From an uncultured Granulosicoccaceae bacterium (lineage in GTDB: Bacteria > Pseudomonadota > Gammaproteobacteria > Granulosicoccales > Granulosicoccaceae), in assembly GCA_938007995.1 (NCBI GenBank), contig CALLLW010000003.1, positions 1 through 62,588 of the forward strand: a DNA stretch of 62,588 nucleotides, read 5' to 3'. A program made the position numbers and the translations under genes. How positions within the stretch are numbered: the first letter of the stretch is position 1; the number at the start of each line of letters is the position of its first letter. Below, in pieces: positions 43,531-55,450 of the stretch. The notes under the pieces were generated by a model. That model made no database searches and was not told the origin of the DNA. It saw only the letters and a list, made by a program, of their open reading frames with translations.

Positions 43531-44097
43531 GTGCCAAAAGCCAGTGAGTTAAAAAAAGGCCAGGTGGTTGAGCTGGCAGATGAGCCATATATTGTCAGAC
43601 AGGTGGATTGTAAGAGTCCTTCTTCCCGCGGTGCCTCAACACTTTACAAAATACGCTTTGCTCACGCCAAAACCAAACAAAAGCGTGACGAATCGTTCAA
43701 GGGTGAGGACTTTCTGAAAGATGCGGATTGTCAGCGCTTACAGGTGCAGTATTCATACAGAGACGGGGATGAGCTCTGTTTTATGAATTCTGAAGACTTC
43801 AGCCAGTATTCACTTGCGGCGTCTGATCTTGTGGAAGAAAGCAAGTTAATGATGGAAGGGCTTGAAGGTATCTATGCGTTGCTGATCGATGGCGAGATCG
43901 CGGGTATTGAGCTGCCTCAGTTTGTTGAGCTCGAAATTACCCAGACTGACCCTGCCATTAAGGGTGCCAGCGCCACCAGCAGAACCAAACCGGCAACTCT
44001 TGCCAGTGGGCTGATAATCCAGGTGCCGGAGTATCTGGAGTCAGGTGAGGTTGTGAAGATCGCCACGGCGACGGGTAAGTTTGCATCCCGAGCCTGA
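43531..44097 (+). CDS. yeiP: Elongation factor P-like protein YeiP (EfpL)
   Basis: This 188-residue EF-P paralogue has three beta barrels. The N-terminal KASELKKGQVVELADEPYIVRQVDCKSPSSRGASTLYKIRF (about 3-45) differs from true EF-P in its loop and is the YeiP form. The middle has YSYRDGDELCFMNSEDFSQYSL, and ITQTDPAIKGASATSRTKPATLASGLIIQVPEYLESGEVVKI closes the protein. EfpL helps ribosomes through difficult proline-containing motifs. GTG 43531 starts it. The length (about 190) is typical, and the family is gammaproteobacterial, which supports the taxonomic call. Confidence 0.93.
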   Translation: MPKASELKKGQVVELADEPYIVRQVDCKSPSSRGASTLYKIRFAHAKTKQKRDESFKGEDFLKDADCQRLQVQYSYRDGDELCFMNSEDFSQYSLAASDLVEESKLMMEGLEGIYALLIDGEIAGIELPQFVELEITQTDPAIKGASATSRTKPATLASGLIIQVPEYLESGEVVKIATATGKFASRA

Positions 44098-44693
44098 TCA
44101 GGTGTGTAGGTGTGTCGCTTTTTGCCACTACCAGCGTCATAGACCATTGCACAGTGGGCGGAACGGCGGAGCGTGTAGAACGGCTACTCTCTAATTTGTT
44201 CGTAAATTTGCGCCACAATTTGTTTACATGACGGATTGGAATGTATCAATTTTGAATATTGCGATTTGGCGATTTTATGGCGCTTCGGATATCCACATTT
44301 CCTGTGGATAACTTAGTGGATAAGTCCTAAATGTTGGTCGCAAAGTGGCCTGTGGCATAGATCTTTCCTGAATTGTTTGTTTTTTGATCAATCATTAAAA
44401 ATACAATAATAACAATAGGTTAGATAATTTTCAGCGGCTCTCGTGGTGGTTGTATTCACATTTGGTAGATTAAACTCGGTCTATTTCCGTAAATGTGCAT
44501 AACCTGCGACGGGAGGATAGATTTAGCTGCCTTTCGTCAAGAGATATTTTTGCTTTGATGCAAGGTATTTCAGTGATTTTGATCTTGTTCTTCTTGTGAT
44601 TTTGATGTAGCAGAAGTAATTAGAAGTTTTATTGACGCTGTAGTGTAAGATACGTGTATCAGTAGGATTACGTTGTCTAAATTATCCGCTGCT
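44098..44693. other. A+T-rich convergent intergenic region
   Basis: This 596-bp region lies between the yeiP end and the dnaE2 end. It is strongly A+T-rich with several A/T runs. There is no supported gene or clear terminator with a long stem. It could include a small RNA or a decayed gene, but nothing could be identified. Confidence 0.5.
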
Positions 44694-47600
44694 CTAGTGG
44701 AAATCTCTGGACCCGGTGGTCAGATCGCCCAGCATCCATGAGTTATCTTCTATATGCCGTGCGACCAGATGCACTACTTCGCCTTCGCGTTGCGTGGTGC
44801 CGGACACCACCACAAGCCTTGATCCAATCACTGCTTTGCGACAACGTTCGGTAACGTTCTGCCAGATGATGATATTGGCGAGCCCGGTTTCGTCTTCAGT
44901 TGTCATGAAGATCACGCCTTTTGCGCTGCCCGGACGCTGGCGCACCTTAACCAAACCGGCAATTCTGGCAAACCTGCCGTCTTCAGTTGTCTGCAACCAC
45001 CGTTGGGTGGTCAGAATACGTTTAGCGCTAAGTTTCTCTCGCAGCAGCGCGAGCGGATGGCGCCCCAGTGTAAAGCCAATGTTCTGGTAGTCGGCAACAA
45101 TGTCTTCGCCTTCACTGATAAGTGATAACTGCTGTGGGATGTCATTTGAGGAGGCGTCGCGCAGCATGCCGGGCAACTGTTCTACACCGAGTAAGTCCCA
45201 GTGCGCACGATGACGATCACCACTGATCGATTTCAATGCGCCACTTGCGGCAAGTGCCTGTTGATCGCGTGAGTTAATACCGGTGCGATTGACCAGGTCT
45301 GCAATAGACTGATAGGGCCGGTTGTTGTTACGCGCTTTGGTGATCTTTTCAATAGCACCGAAAGACAGATTTCTAACCAGCCGAAAACCCAGCTGTACTG
45401 CAAAGTGGGTGGCCTGTGAGTTGGCCTGTGAGTTGGCCTGTGAGTTGTCGGGGGTTTTCGCCTGCTGCGGTATGTCAGGGGTTAATGTGTGGTCGTAAAT
45501 GCTCCGGTTGATATCAATTTCCAGCACCTTCACATGGTGGCGTCTGGCATCCGCAACCAGATCAGAGGGTGAGTAAAAACCCATTGGCAGACTATTTAGC
45601 AGAGCACAGCAAAAAGCCGCCGGCTCATGGCACTTCAGCCACGCAGAAACATAAACCAGCAGCGCAAAGCTTGCCGCGTGTGACTCCGGAAAACCGTATT
45701 CACCAAACCCTCTGATTTGCTTAAATACGGCCTCGGCAAATTCGTTGTCATAGCCTCTGTTGCTCATGCCTTGCATGAGTCGCTCACGAAAGCGCTCAAC
45801 TGTGCCCACTCTGCGCCAGGCAGCCATGGAGCGACGCAGTTCATCCGCTTCACCGGCGGAAAAGCCTGCGGCCACCATCGCGAGCTCCATGACCTGCTCC
45901 TGAAAAACCGGTACGCCAAGCGTTCTTTTGAGGACTTTTTTCAGTGCGATGTTCGGGTAGGTAACCGGCTCCAGGCCCTGTCTTCTTTTAAGATAAGGAT
46001 TGACCATTCCGCCCTGTATCGGACCCGGGCGAACAATCGCAATCTCGATCACCAGATCATAAAAGTTACGTGGCCTCAGCCGTGGCAACATAGACATCTG
46101 CGCGCGTGACTCAATCTGAAACACACCAATGGTGTCTGCCTTTTGAATCATTTTGTAGGTTTGATTATCTTCAGCTGGTATCGTCGCCATGCTCCAGGTA
46201 ACACCGCGATGCTGCTGCAAAAGCGCAAAGCATTTGCGAATCGCGGTCAGCATACCGAGTGCGAGTACATCAACTTTCAACAAGCCCAGCTCTTCCAGAT
46301 CGTCTTTATCCCACTGGATAATGGTTCGGTCAGGCATTGCAGCGTTTTCTGTTGGTACCAGCGTTGACAGTGTCTGGTGTGAGATAACAAAGCCACCAAC
46401 GTGTTGAGACAAATGCCGCGGAAAGCCCATAATCTGTTCAAGCAACCAGGCAAAGCGTTTCATTAAAGGGCTGTCTTCAGCAAAGCCCATTTCGTTCAGC
46501 CGTTCCGGTATCACATCATTGCCATCCCACCAGGCCATGGACTTTGCCAGTGCATCAATCTGGTCTTCCTGCAGACCGAGTACTTTACCCACGTCACGGA
46601 TAGCGCTGCGTCTGCGGTAGCTGACTACAGTGGCGGCGAGGGCAGTACGGTGGCGGCCGTACTTGCTGTAGATGTACTGGATGACTTCTTCGCGTCTTTC
46701 GTGCTCAAAGTCGACGTCTATATCCGGTGGTTCGTTGCGCTCTTTGGAAATAAACCGCTCAAACAGCATGCTCATGCGCATCGGGTCGACTTCAGTGATG
46801 CCTAAACAAAAACACACTGCCGAGTTAGCTGCCGAGCCACGCCCCTGGCAAAGAATATGGTTTTCACGTGCGAAGTGAACGATGTCTTGTACGGTTAAAA
46901 AATAGTGTTCGTAACCGAGTTCTTCAATCAATGACAGTTCAGCTTCTATTTGTGCGTCAACCTCCGGGCTTGCTCCATCCGGCCAGCGGCATTGCATGCC
47001 TTCTATGGTGAGCTGACGAAGATATTCGATTGCGCTTATATTTTCAGGTACCAGTTCTTTCGGGTATTGATAGTTGAGCTCAGCCAGACTGAACTCACAC
47101 AGGTTGGCAATTTTTATGGTTTCAGTAATGGCCTCGGCAGGGTAGAGCGATGCAATAGTGCTAACGGCTCGCAGGTGTTGTTCACCATTGATCAGTAGCT
47201 TGCGCCCTGCGGTTTGCAGTGTGCAGTTTTCGCGAATACAGGTGACTACATCCTGTAACGCACGGCGGTACCTGGCGTGCATATGTACATCGCCGCAGGC
47301 TACCAGCGGGATTTTATATTCTTCTGCAAGTGTGGTGACATGGCAGATATGGTTTTGATCATCAGTGGCATGCAGAATGGTTAAAGACAGCCAGTGATAT
47401 TTAAATGTTTCTTTTAGCCAATGCAGAGTGTGATCATTATTTTGATGATTCGAGTTAGCCGGCTGCGGTGGCACCAGTATGGCAATGCAGTGCTCGGTAT
47501 CAATTTTTTCAAAGCATTCATTGCTGATCAGGTAGTCGCCTTTTTGTGTTTTGCATCTGGCGTCACTGATCAAACTGCATAAACCGGTATAGCCGGTGTG

Positions 47601-47855
47601 ATTGCGCGCCAGTACAACCAGACGGTATCCGTGTTGTAGTCGGAATTCACTGCCAATAATCAGCTTGATGCCGGTTTTTTTGGCCTGCGCATGGGCGCGA
47701 ACAATTCCTGCCATTGAACATTCATCAGTAATGGCAATGGCGTGGTAGCCGAGCTCTGCTGCGGTGACTACCAGTTCCTCCGGGCGTGAGGCACCACGCA
47801 GAAAGGTGAAGTTTGAAATGCAGTGGAGTTCTGCGTAAGCGGGTGGTCTTGACAT
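44694..47855 (-). CDS. dnaE2: Error-prone DNA polymerase III alpha subunit DnaE2
   Basis: This 1053-residue C-family polymerase has a PHP domain at 1-240, opening AYAELHCISNFTFLRGASRPEELV. The polymerase core carries the catalytic EPPDIDVDFEHERREEVIQYI (about 375-395). An OB-fold end carries IAGLVKVRQRPGSAKGVIFMTTEDETG (about 960-985). The N-terminal start and length identify DnaE2, not DnaE1. DnaE2 works with ImuA/ImuB in SOS mutagenesis; those partners are not adjacent here. A perfect LexA box ends 2 nt before ATG 47855 and contains the likely -10 element, so the mRNA appears leaderless. A 12-bp repeat inserts an SQAN tract near residue 810. Confidence 0.95.
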   Translation of the reverse strand: MSRPPAYAELHCISNFTFLRGASRPEELVVTAAELGYHAIAITDECSMAGIVRAHAQAKKTGIKLIIGSEFRLQHGYRLVVLARNHTGYTGLCSLISDARCKTQKGDYLISNECFEKIDTEHCIAILVPPQPANSNHQNNDHTLHWLKETFKYHWLSLTILHATDDQNHICHVTTLAEEYKIPLVACGDVHMHARYRRALQDVVTCIRENCTLQTAGRKLLINGEQHLRAVSTIASLYPAEAITETIKIANLCEFSLAELNYQYPKELVPENISAIEYLRQLTIEGMQCRWPDGASPEVDAQIEAELSLIEELGYEHYFLTVQDIVHFARENHILCQGRGSAANSAVCFCLGITEVDPMRMSMLFERFISKERNEPPDIDVDFEHERREEVIQYIYSKYGRHRTALAATVVSYRRRSAIRDVGKVLGLQEDQIDALAKSMAWWDGNDVIPERLNEMGFAEDSPLMKRFAWLLEQIMGFPRHLSQHVGGFVISHQTLSTLVPTENAAMPDRTIIQWDKDDLEELGLLKVDVLALGMLTAIRKCFALLQQHRGVTWSMATIPAEDNQTYKMIQKADTIGVFQIESRAQMSMLPRLRPRNFYDLVIEIAIVRPGPIQGGMVNPYLKRRQGLEPVTYPNIALKKVLKRTLGVPVFQEQVMELAMVAAGFSAGEADELRRSMAAWRRVGTVERFRERLMQGMSNRGYDNEFAEAVFKQIRGFGEYGFPESHAASFALLVYVSAWLKCHEPAAFCCALLNSLPMGFYSPSDLVADARRHHVKVLEIDINRSIYDHTLTPDIPQQAKTPDNSQANSQANSQATHFAVQLGFRLVRNLSFGAIEKITKARNNNRPYQSIADLVNRTGINSRDQQALAASGALKSISGDRHRAHWDLLGVEQLPGMLRDASSNDIPQQLSLISEGEDIVADYQNIGFTLGRHPLALLREKLSAKRILTTQRWLQTTEDGRFARIAGLVKVRQRPGSAKGVIFMTTEDETGLANIIIWQNVTERCRKAVIGSRLVVVSGTTQREGEVVHLVARHIEDNSWMLGDLTTGSRDFH
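45411..45446 (-). repeat. In-frame 12-bp minisatellite inside dnaE2
   Basis: Three exact copies of GGCCTGTGAGTT (forward strand) at 45411, 45423 and 45435 encode SQAN tandem units between the C-terminal polymerase region and the start of the HhH/OB part. The inserted linker is hydrophilic and likely a loop. Copy changes stay in frame. Confidence 0.9.
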
Positions 47856-47856
47856 A

Positions 47857-47872
47857 CTGTATGAGTATACAG
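47857..47872 (-). promoter_or_regulatory. LexA box overlapping the dnaE2 promoter
   Basis: CTGTATGAGTATACAG is a perfect CTGT-N8-ACAG LexA (SOS) box, flanked by A/T. On the minus strand it contains TATACT (forward 47864-47869), a good -10 hexamer only 8 nt from the dnaE2 ATG. LexA bound here would block the promoter and start codon region directly. Confidence 0.9.
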
Positions 47873-48038
47873 TATTTTTCGTTTTACGCTTCAGCCCTTG
47901 TCTTTGCTATGTCCGGCAATCAGTGCGGGGTGGCGAGCGCAAGAAATACCGGTACTTTATACGCCAATGACTGGGCCGGTTACGCTGGTTGGGCCAGCTT
48001 GGCCAGTCGGGCCACCAGGGCCAGATAATAGCGTTGCT

Positions 48039-49457
48039 TCAATCAGGTGCTCTAACCAGATGCTCTATGGAGTTCGCATAGTATTGCAGCAGCTCAATCT
48101 CTTTCGGGTTAATCGAGTAAAGACCGCTGTCTTTACCGCTTGATCCGTTATCTATAAGTAACAGGTGCCTGAGTGTGAGCATTCTAATGCCAACGGTAAC
48201 CGCGTACTCGCGGTCTCCTCGCGGTATATAGGCACGGTATCCTTTTTTCTCCAGCTGGTCGAAAAGCTCAAAAACCGAGCGCTTGAGGTCCGGCTCACTC
48301 AGATTAGTGCGACTCTTTAACACCACTGTGGCAACCAGTGCGACAGGCAGGATCGGGATAACCTGACCAATCCGTTCAATCAGATCGGCGGCTAGTTTCG
48401 ATACGTCATTAAGCGGGGTTTTGCTGCTATAACCATTTTCTATCTGCCACGCTTTGAGTGAAACCGGGTGGCCGAAGTTTACGCAGGCATAGCCGTTTCG
48501 GTAGCGTGAGCCGGTAATGCGCTGATACAGGTTTTTTATTGCGAATTGCAAAAAACGCAATGTCGTTATGAGCCTGGCGGGATTATTTTTCCCATGTTGA
48601 TGAGCAGTTAGTGTGCGGTCCTCAAGCACACGATCGTAATTAATACCTACCGGAATAAAAACAATATCCCGGTCTTCTGAAAGATCAAATCCTTTGGTGA
48701 TATAACCGAGTAATCCAAGCCTGGGTTCACCAAGTTTTCCATTGCGGCTTAGCCGGCCTTCTGGAAAAACTGCCTGAGGCACGCCACCATTGGCTGCCAT
48801 CTTTACATAGGTTTGCAATACCTTGCGGTAAAGCGGGTTGCTCGAGTTTCGCCTTACAAAGTAGCCACCCATCAACCGGATTAGCTGTTGCAGCGGCCAG
48901 ATACGCGCCCACTCGCCAACAGCGTAGGACAGTGCGGTTTTCTCGGCTGCCAGATAAGTAGCAACAATGTAGTCCATATTGCTGCGATGATTCATCACGA
49001 AAACAACACTGGTGTTTTCATCAAGCCCTGCCAGTGACTGATCGTCGGCATAACCAAGACGCACCCGATAGAGGCTGTGCACTACTTTTCTTGCAAGCCA
49101 GTAGGCAGTTTTAAAGTACAACAACGCATTAAATGCCGGAACAATCTCGCGTGCGTAGCGGTTGACTTGCATCAGTAGTTCTTCGCGAGTGACTTCCTGT
49201 TGTGCTGTAATTTCTTCTACCGTTTTCAATACTTGCGGGTCGTAGCAAATGCGATCTATCAGAACCTCACGACGTGCCACTTTAAAAGAGGGTATTTTAA
49301 GGGCCAGTCTTTCATTGACTTCACTGATGACCCGATTGGCTCTGCTTCGCATATACCAGCGTATAGACGGTAACAGGAAGTGCTGCGCCAGCGACAACAC
49401 AGCCAGTGCTATCAGCAACAAGAACAGCCACAGTGGTAGTTGAACCGGGTTATTCAC
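48039..49457 (-). CDS. PlsB/PlsC-like glycerolipid acyltransferase
   Basis: This 472-residue protein starts with an N-terminal membrane helix (LWLFLLLIALAVLSLAQHFLL). The acyltransferase core has VVFVMNHRSNMDYIVATYL (His-x4-Asp, about 170), GGYFVRRNSSNPLYRKVLQTYVKM and VPQAVFPEGRLSRNGKLGEPRLG (about 225-250). This is the PlsB-like arrangement, but the protein is little over half the length of E. coli PlsB. It is expected to acylate glycerol-3-phosphate or lysophosphatidate at the inner membrane. It sits upstream of dnaE2 on the same strand, 183 bp away, separated by a LexA-controlled promoter, so the two are not one operon. Confidence 0.85.
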   Translation of the reverse strand: MNNPVQLPLWLFLLLIALAVLSLAQHFLLPSIRWYMRSRANRVISEVNERLALKIPSFKVARREVLIDRICYDPQVLKTVEEITAQQEVTREELLMQVNRYAREIVPAFNALLYFKTAYWLARKVVHSLYRVRLGYADDQSLAGLDENTSVVFVMNHRSNMDYIVATYLAAEKTALSYAVGEWARIWPLQQLIRLMGGYFVRRNSSNPLYRKVLQTYVKMAANGGVPQAVFPEGRLSRNGKLGEPRLGLLGYITKGFDLSEDRDIVFIPVGINYDRVLEDRTLTAHQHGKNNPARLITTLRFLQFAIKNLYQRITGSRYRNGYACVNFGHPVSLKAWQIENGYSSKTPLNDVSKLAADLIERIGQVIPILPVALVATVVLKSRTNLSEPDLKRSVFELFDQLEKKGYRAYIPRGDREYAVTVGIRMLTLRHLLLIDNGSSGKDSGLYSINPKEIELLQYYANSIEHLVRAPD

Positions 49458-50135
49458 TGGTTTGCAATTTGTGGGTCAGGGAACGAGGTTTGAATAGTCA
49501 GCGGCAGTAAGGCCGTAGCATAATAAGTCATGTGTGGTTCTGCCTTTCTTGTAGTTTGAGTAAAGTGCTTTCTTTTCACCACTGGCTCAGCCTTCTACTG
49601 TATGTGCCGGACGAAAAACAGTATCACGAGATGCGACGATTCAAAACAGGTATAGCCATCAAGAGTGCGTGATGATCGGGATCTGACCACCAAGTCATCA
49701 GTGCAACTTGTTATTCAAAAACAACGTGCCGCTTGTGTTAATCTGCAGACGCGTGTCGCATGCGTAAACAGTGTGTCGACAAGGTTCACAACCAGTGCTG
49801 ATCAAGAGTTAAGTGCCTGAGCAGACTTACACCTGCATTGTTCATCAGAATTCTGCGTTCAATAGACATACACTGCTGAAGTTCGCATGTGGGCCACTTG
49901 AGAACCAGGGTGACAAAGTTTTCACAGCTACAGGCATCAGAGCAAGGCGGAAAAACGCAGGCATAGCAAGCTCTACGTCAAGGCCATGTTTTGTCAATGA
50001 TGGCAACGCATCTATGGCGCCTGTGGCGAAGAAAACTGTTACTTTATTTGTAAGTAGCCCACCAGATACTCTTTCAGCGCGTCTGGATTTATAACTATGC
50101 ACTTATACTCCCTGCTGTTGATCGCCTCGTGAATA
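49458..50135. other. Gene-poor intergenic region with a weak minus-strand frame
   Basis: This 678-bp region between the acyltransferase and MFS genes has no accepted gene. A minus-strand frame (49845-50102) reads TVFFATGAIDALPSLTKHGLDVELAMPAFF-like text with plausible protein character. It lacks a ribosome site and family match. It might be a relic or part of a dispersed repeat. Confidence 0.4.
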
Positions 50136-51407
50136 ATGCAGATTAAGTCTTCAACTGATCGCTCCGCTCAGACAGTCGGGCGACTGACCAATACTTCTGC
50201 CATCAGGCAGTGGGCTACGGTGTTGGTGCTGACGCTCTGTGGTTATCTGGCGGGTTACAACGTAGGCAAAGTAGCAGCGGCGCTACCACATCTTAGAGCA
50301 GACCTTCAACTGACGCTGGTACAAGCGGGTACTGTGGCGAGTAGCTACAGTGTGGTTGCAATGATATTTGCGACACTATTGGGATTGTTAGTCACCCGGC
50401 TCGGTGCTTTACCGGCAGCGTTTGCAGGAGTGCTGCTATCCGGGGTGGCCGGGGCGCTTGGTGCGGTGGCAAATAGTTACGCGTTGCTGTTGGCCGGGCG
50501 GTTGGCTGAGGGCACCGGTTATATCCTGCTCGCGATCTCTGTACCGATTCTCATTGCGCGGGTTATCACGGAAAAGTCCCGTCCACTGGCGATGGGGCTG
50601 TGGGGTACTTTTATACCCGGTGGTATTGCTCTGAGTATGTTGATTTCGGTTGTAACGCAGCATTACTACACCGAACAATGGCGACCGCTCTGGTGGTTCG
50701 GTTGTGGTCTTGCAGTGGTTTGTGTTGTGTTATTGATCGGATATGTTCTGCCGATGCTGCGAGCGACGGGAAATGCCAGCGCAAACTCCAGTGCAGCAGC
50801 ACATCAGCCGCTGTATCAATCTGTGTTTGCACGTGATCCGATTCTTCTGGCAGTTTGTTTTGGGCTTTATTCGATGTTCTTTGTTACTTTAGTCACCTAT
50901 CTGCCAACGGTGCTGACTGAAACATCAGATTTTTCGATACAAAGTGCCAATCGGGTGTCGGTTTTTGTCGTGCTGTGTAATATTCTGGGTAACCTGATCG
51001 GCGGATGGCTGATTGGGCGTGGTGTCGCGCTTAAAACCACTTTACAGATAGCGCTGTTAGGCGCTGGTTGTTTTTCCAGTCTGGTGTTTATTGAATCGCT
51101 GGCAGTTAATACGCGGATAGCCTGTGGATTACTCGCATGCCTCACCGGAGGCTTGTTACCTGCATCTGTGTTTGCCAGTATCGCGAGGTTTGTACCGGCG
51201 CATAAGAGCGGGCTGCTGTTAGGTGTGGTATTCCAGGCGCTCAGTGCCGGTCAGGTTGCGGGTCCGGTGGTGCTGGCCTCCTTGGTTGAGTTCAACGGTA
51301 GCTGGCGTTGGGGTGCTGCATACTTCGCGAGTCTGGTTGTGACAAGCATCATTGTGCTGGCGTTTTTTCAAAAGGGTTGTTCGCAGCAGCAGGAAAAGCC
51401 ACGGTAA
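50136..51407 (+). CDS. MFS transporter (CynX/NimT-like)
   Basis: This 423-residue carrier has 12 membrane helices. The first repeat begins WATVLVLTLCGYLAGYNVGKVAAALPHLRADLQLTLVQAGTVASSYSVVAMIFATLLGLLVTRLG. Helix 4-5 carries LLAGRLAEGTGYILLAISVPILIARV, matching the CynX/NimT/cyanate-like MFS group. A cytosolic central loop (ATGNASANSSAAAH) separates the halves. Substrate unknown. It is upstream of the RluA-type gene on the same strand, 127 bp away. Confidence 0.85.
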   Translation: MQIKSSTDRSAQTVGRLTNTSAIRQWATVLVLTLCGYLAGYNVGKVAAALPHLRADLQLTLVQAGTVASSYSVVAMIFATLLGLLVTRLGALPAAFAGVLLSGVAGALGAVANSYALLLAGRLAEGTGYILLAISVPILIARVITEKSRPLAMGLWGTFIPGGIALSMLISVVTQHYYTEQWRPLWWFGCGLAVVCVVLLIGYVLPMLRATGNASANSSAAAHQPLYQSVFARDPILLAVCFGLYSMFFVTLVTYLPTVLTETSDFSIQSANRVSVFVVLCNILGNLIGGWLIGRGVALKTTLQIALLGAGCFSSLVFIESLAVNTRIACGLLACLTGGLLPASVFASIARFVPAHKSGLLLGVVFQALSAGQVAGPVVLASLVEFNGSWRWGAAYFASLVVTSIIVLAFFQKGCSQQQEKPR

Positions 51408-51534
51408 GCGGGCAAACTATCTGGTAAAGCTTGATTGATGCTCACTTAATCTGAGCGCTGTGATCGTGTAGATTGCAGTGCGAAAACACCCTGAAAAATC
51501 GCTCAAAGATCTCTAAAAACTGCTGGCGAATACA

Positions 51535-54494
<2,960 letters not shown>

Positions 54495-54535
54495 CAAAAA
54501 CGTTCTCAACTGAACCTTTATGGTATTGGATAAAA

Positions 54536-55384
54536 GTGACTGACAGAACTCCCGAAGAAGCTGATGCATGCCGTGCTGTTAAACCGGTTGTCTGTTACCG
54601 CAGTGACCGGCTGCCCGCGGTGGACCTTTCATTATATGAGTCTGCCAGAGAGAGTATGACTCTGGTATCCGAAGTGACTGTTGCGCCACGAGATGCAAGT
54701 ACTTTTGAAGCCAGGGCCGGACAGCTGTTTAGAATAGTCTGCGTTGAAGGTCACCAGGTGGGTGATCTGAATCTTTGGAATTTGCATGATCTTGCCGAGC
54801 GTTTCTACAGCGGGAAAACCCGTCAATTGCAGGCGTCGCATGTGACTGCCGGTGATCGCTTGTGGAGTTCAATGCCGGGGCTCAGGCCATTGGCTACTAT
54901 CACACATGACACGCTTGGCTGGTACGGTATTGATGAATACGGTGGGTCAGTGCACGATGTTATCGGTACCCGCTGTGATCCTTACACCAATCATCAGCTG
55001 AACGGCGTTGATTATCACTACTGTTGTCATTCCAATCTTACCCGGGCATTGGCTGATCATAAAGGATGTGACCTTCAGCAGGCAGAGCAGCATGTGCACG
55101 ACGTACTCAATGTTTTTATGTGTACCGGTTTCACTCTAGATACCCACCAGTACTTTATGAAGGCAACTCCTGCTCGCGCAGGCGACTACATCGAGTTCTT
55201 TGCCGAGATAGATTTGCTTGGTGCGTTGTCTGCCTGCCCCGGAGGCAACTGCGCAAGTAGTCATTCGGATGATGACACACCTTGCTATCCGCTGCACGTG
55301 CAGGTGTTTGAAACAAAACCTGATGCATTGCATGGCTGGCAGCCGCCCGAGCGAAGCAGATACAGTCGCACTCATGGGCGTTAA
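54536..55384 (+). CDS. DUF1989 (urea carboxylase-associated-like) protein
   Basis: This 282-residue cytosolic protein carries the DUF1989 core from about residue 45. TFEARAGQLFRIVCVEGHQVGDLNLWNLHDLAERFYSGKTRQL is the opening, and GSVHDVIGTRCDPYTNHQLNG and HYCCHSNLTRALADHKG follow. LSACPGGNCASSHSDDD near the end has conserved cysteines that may bind metal. Family members accompany urea/guanidine carboxylases or aminomethyltransferase-like genes, but none is present here. GTG 54536 is the start. Located 41 bp after fadH. Confidence 0.88.
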   Translation: MTDRTPEEADACRAVKPVVCYRSDRLPAVDLSLYESARESMTLVSEVTVAPRDASTFEARAGQLFRIVCVEGHQVGDLNLWNLHDLAERFYSGKTRQLQASHVTAGDRLWSSMPGLRPLATITHDTLGWYGIDEYGGSVHDVIGTRCDPYTNHQLNGVDYHYCCHSNLTRALADHKGCDLQQAEQHVHDVLNVFMCTGFTLDTHQYFMKATPARAGDYIEFFAEIDLLGALSACPGGNCASSHSDDDTPCYPLHVQVFETKPDALHGWQPPERSRYSRTHGR

Positions 55385-55450
55385 ACGTTCTGTTAGCTCG
55401 CCGTTAGCCAGTGTCAGGCTGGTCGGATGTGATAGTTTTTAAATATCCCG

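Noticed and set aside
47970..48026. GGCCAG-rich stretch between the acyltransferase gene and dnaE2
   Set aside because: Short irregular words without a fixed period; not a convincing repeat array.
49813..50094. 93-codon plus-strand frame
   Set aside because: Overlaps the minus-strand frame that reads more protein-like; no start context and no family match.
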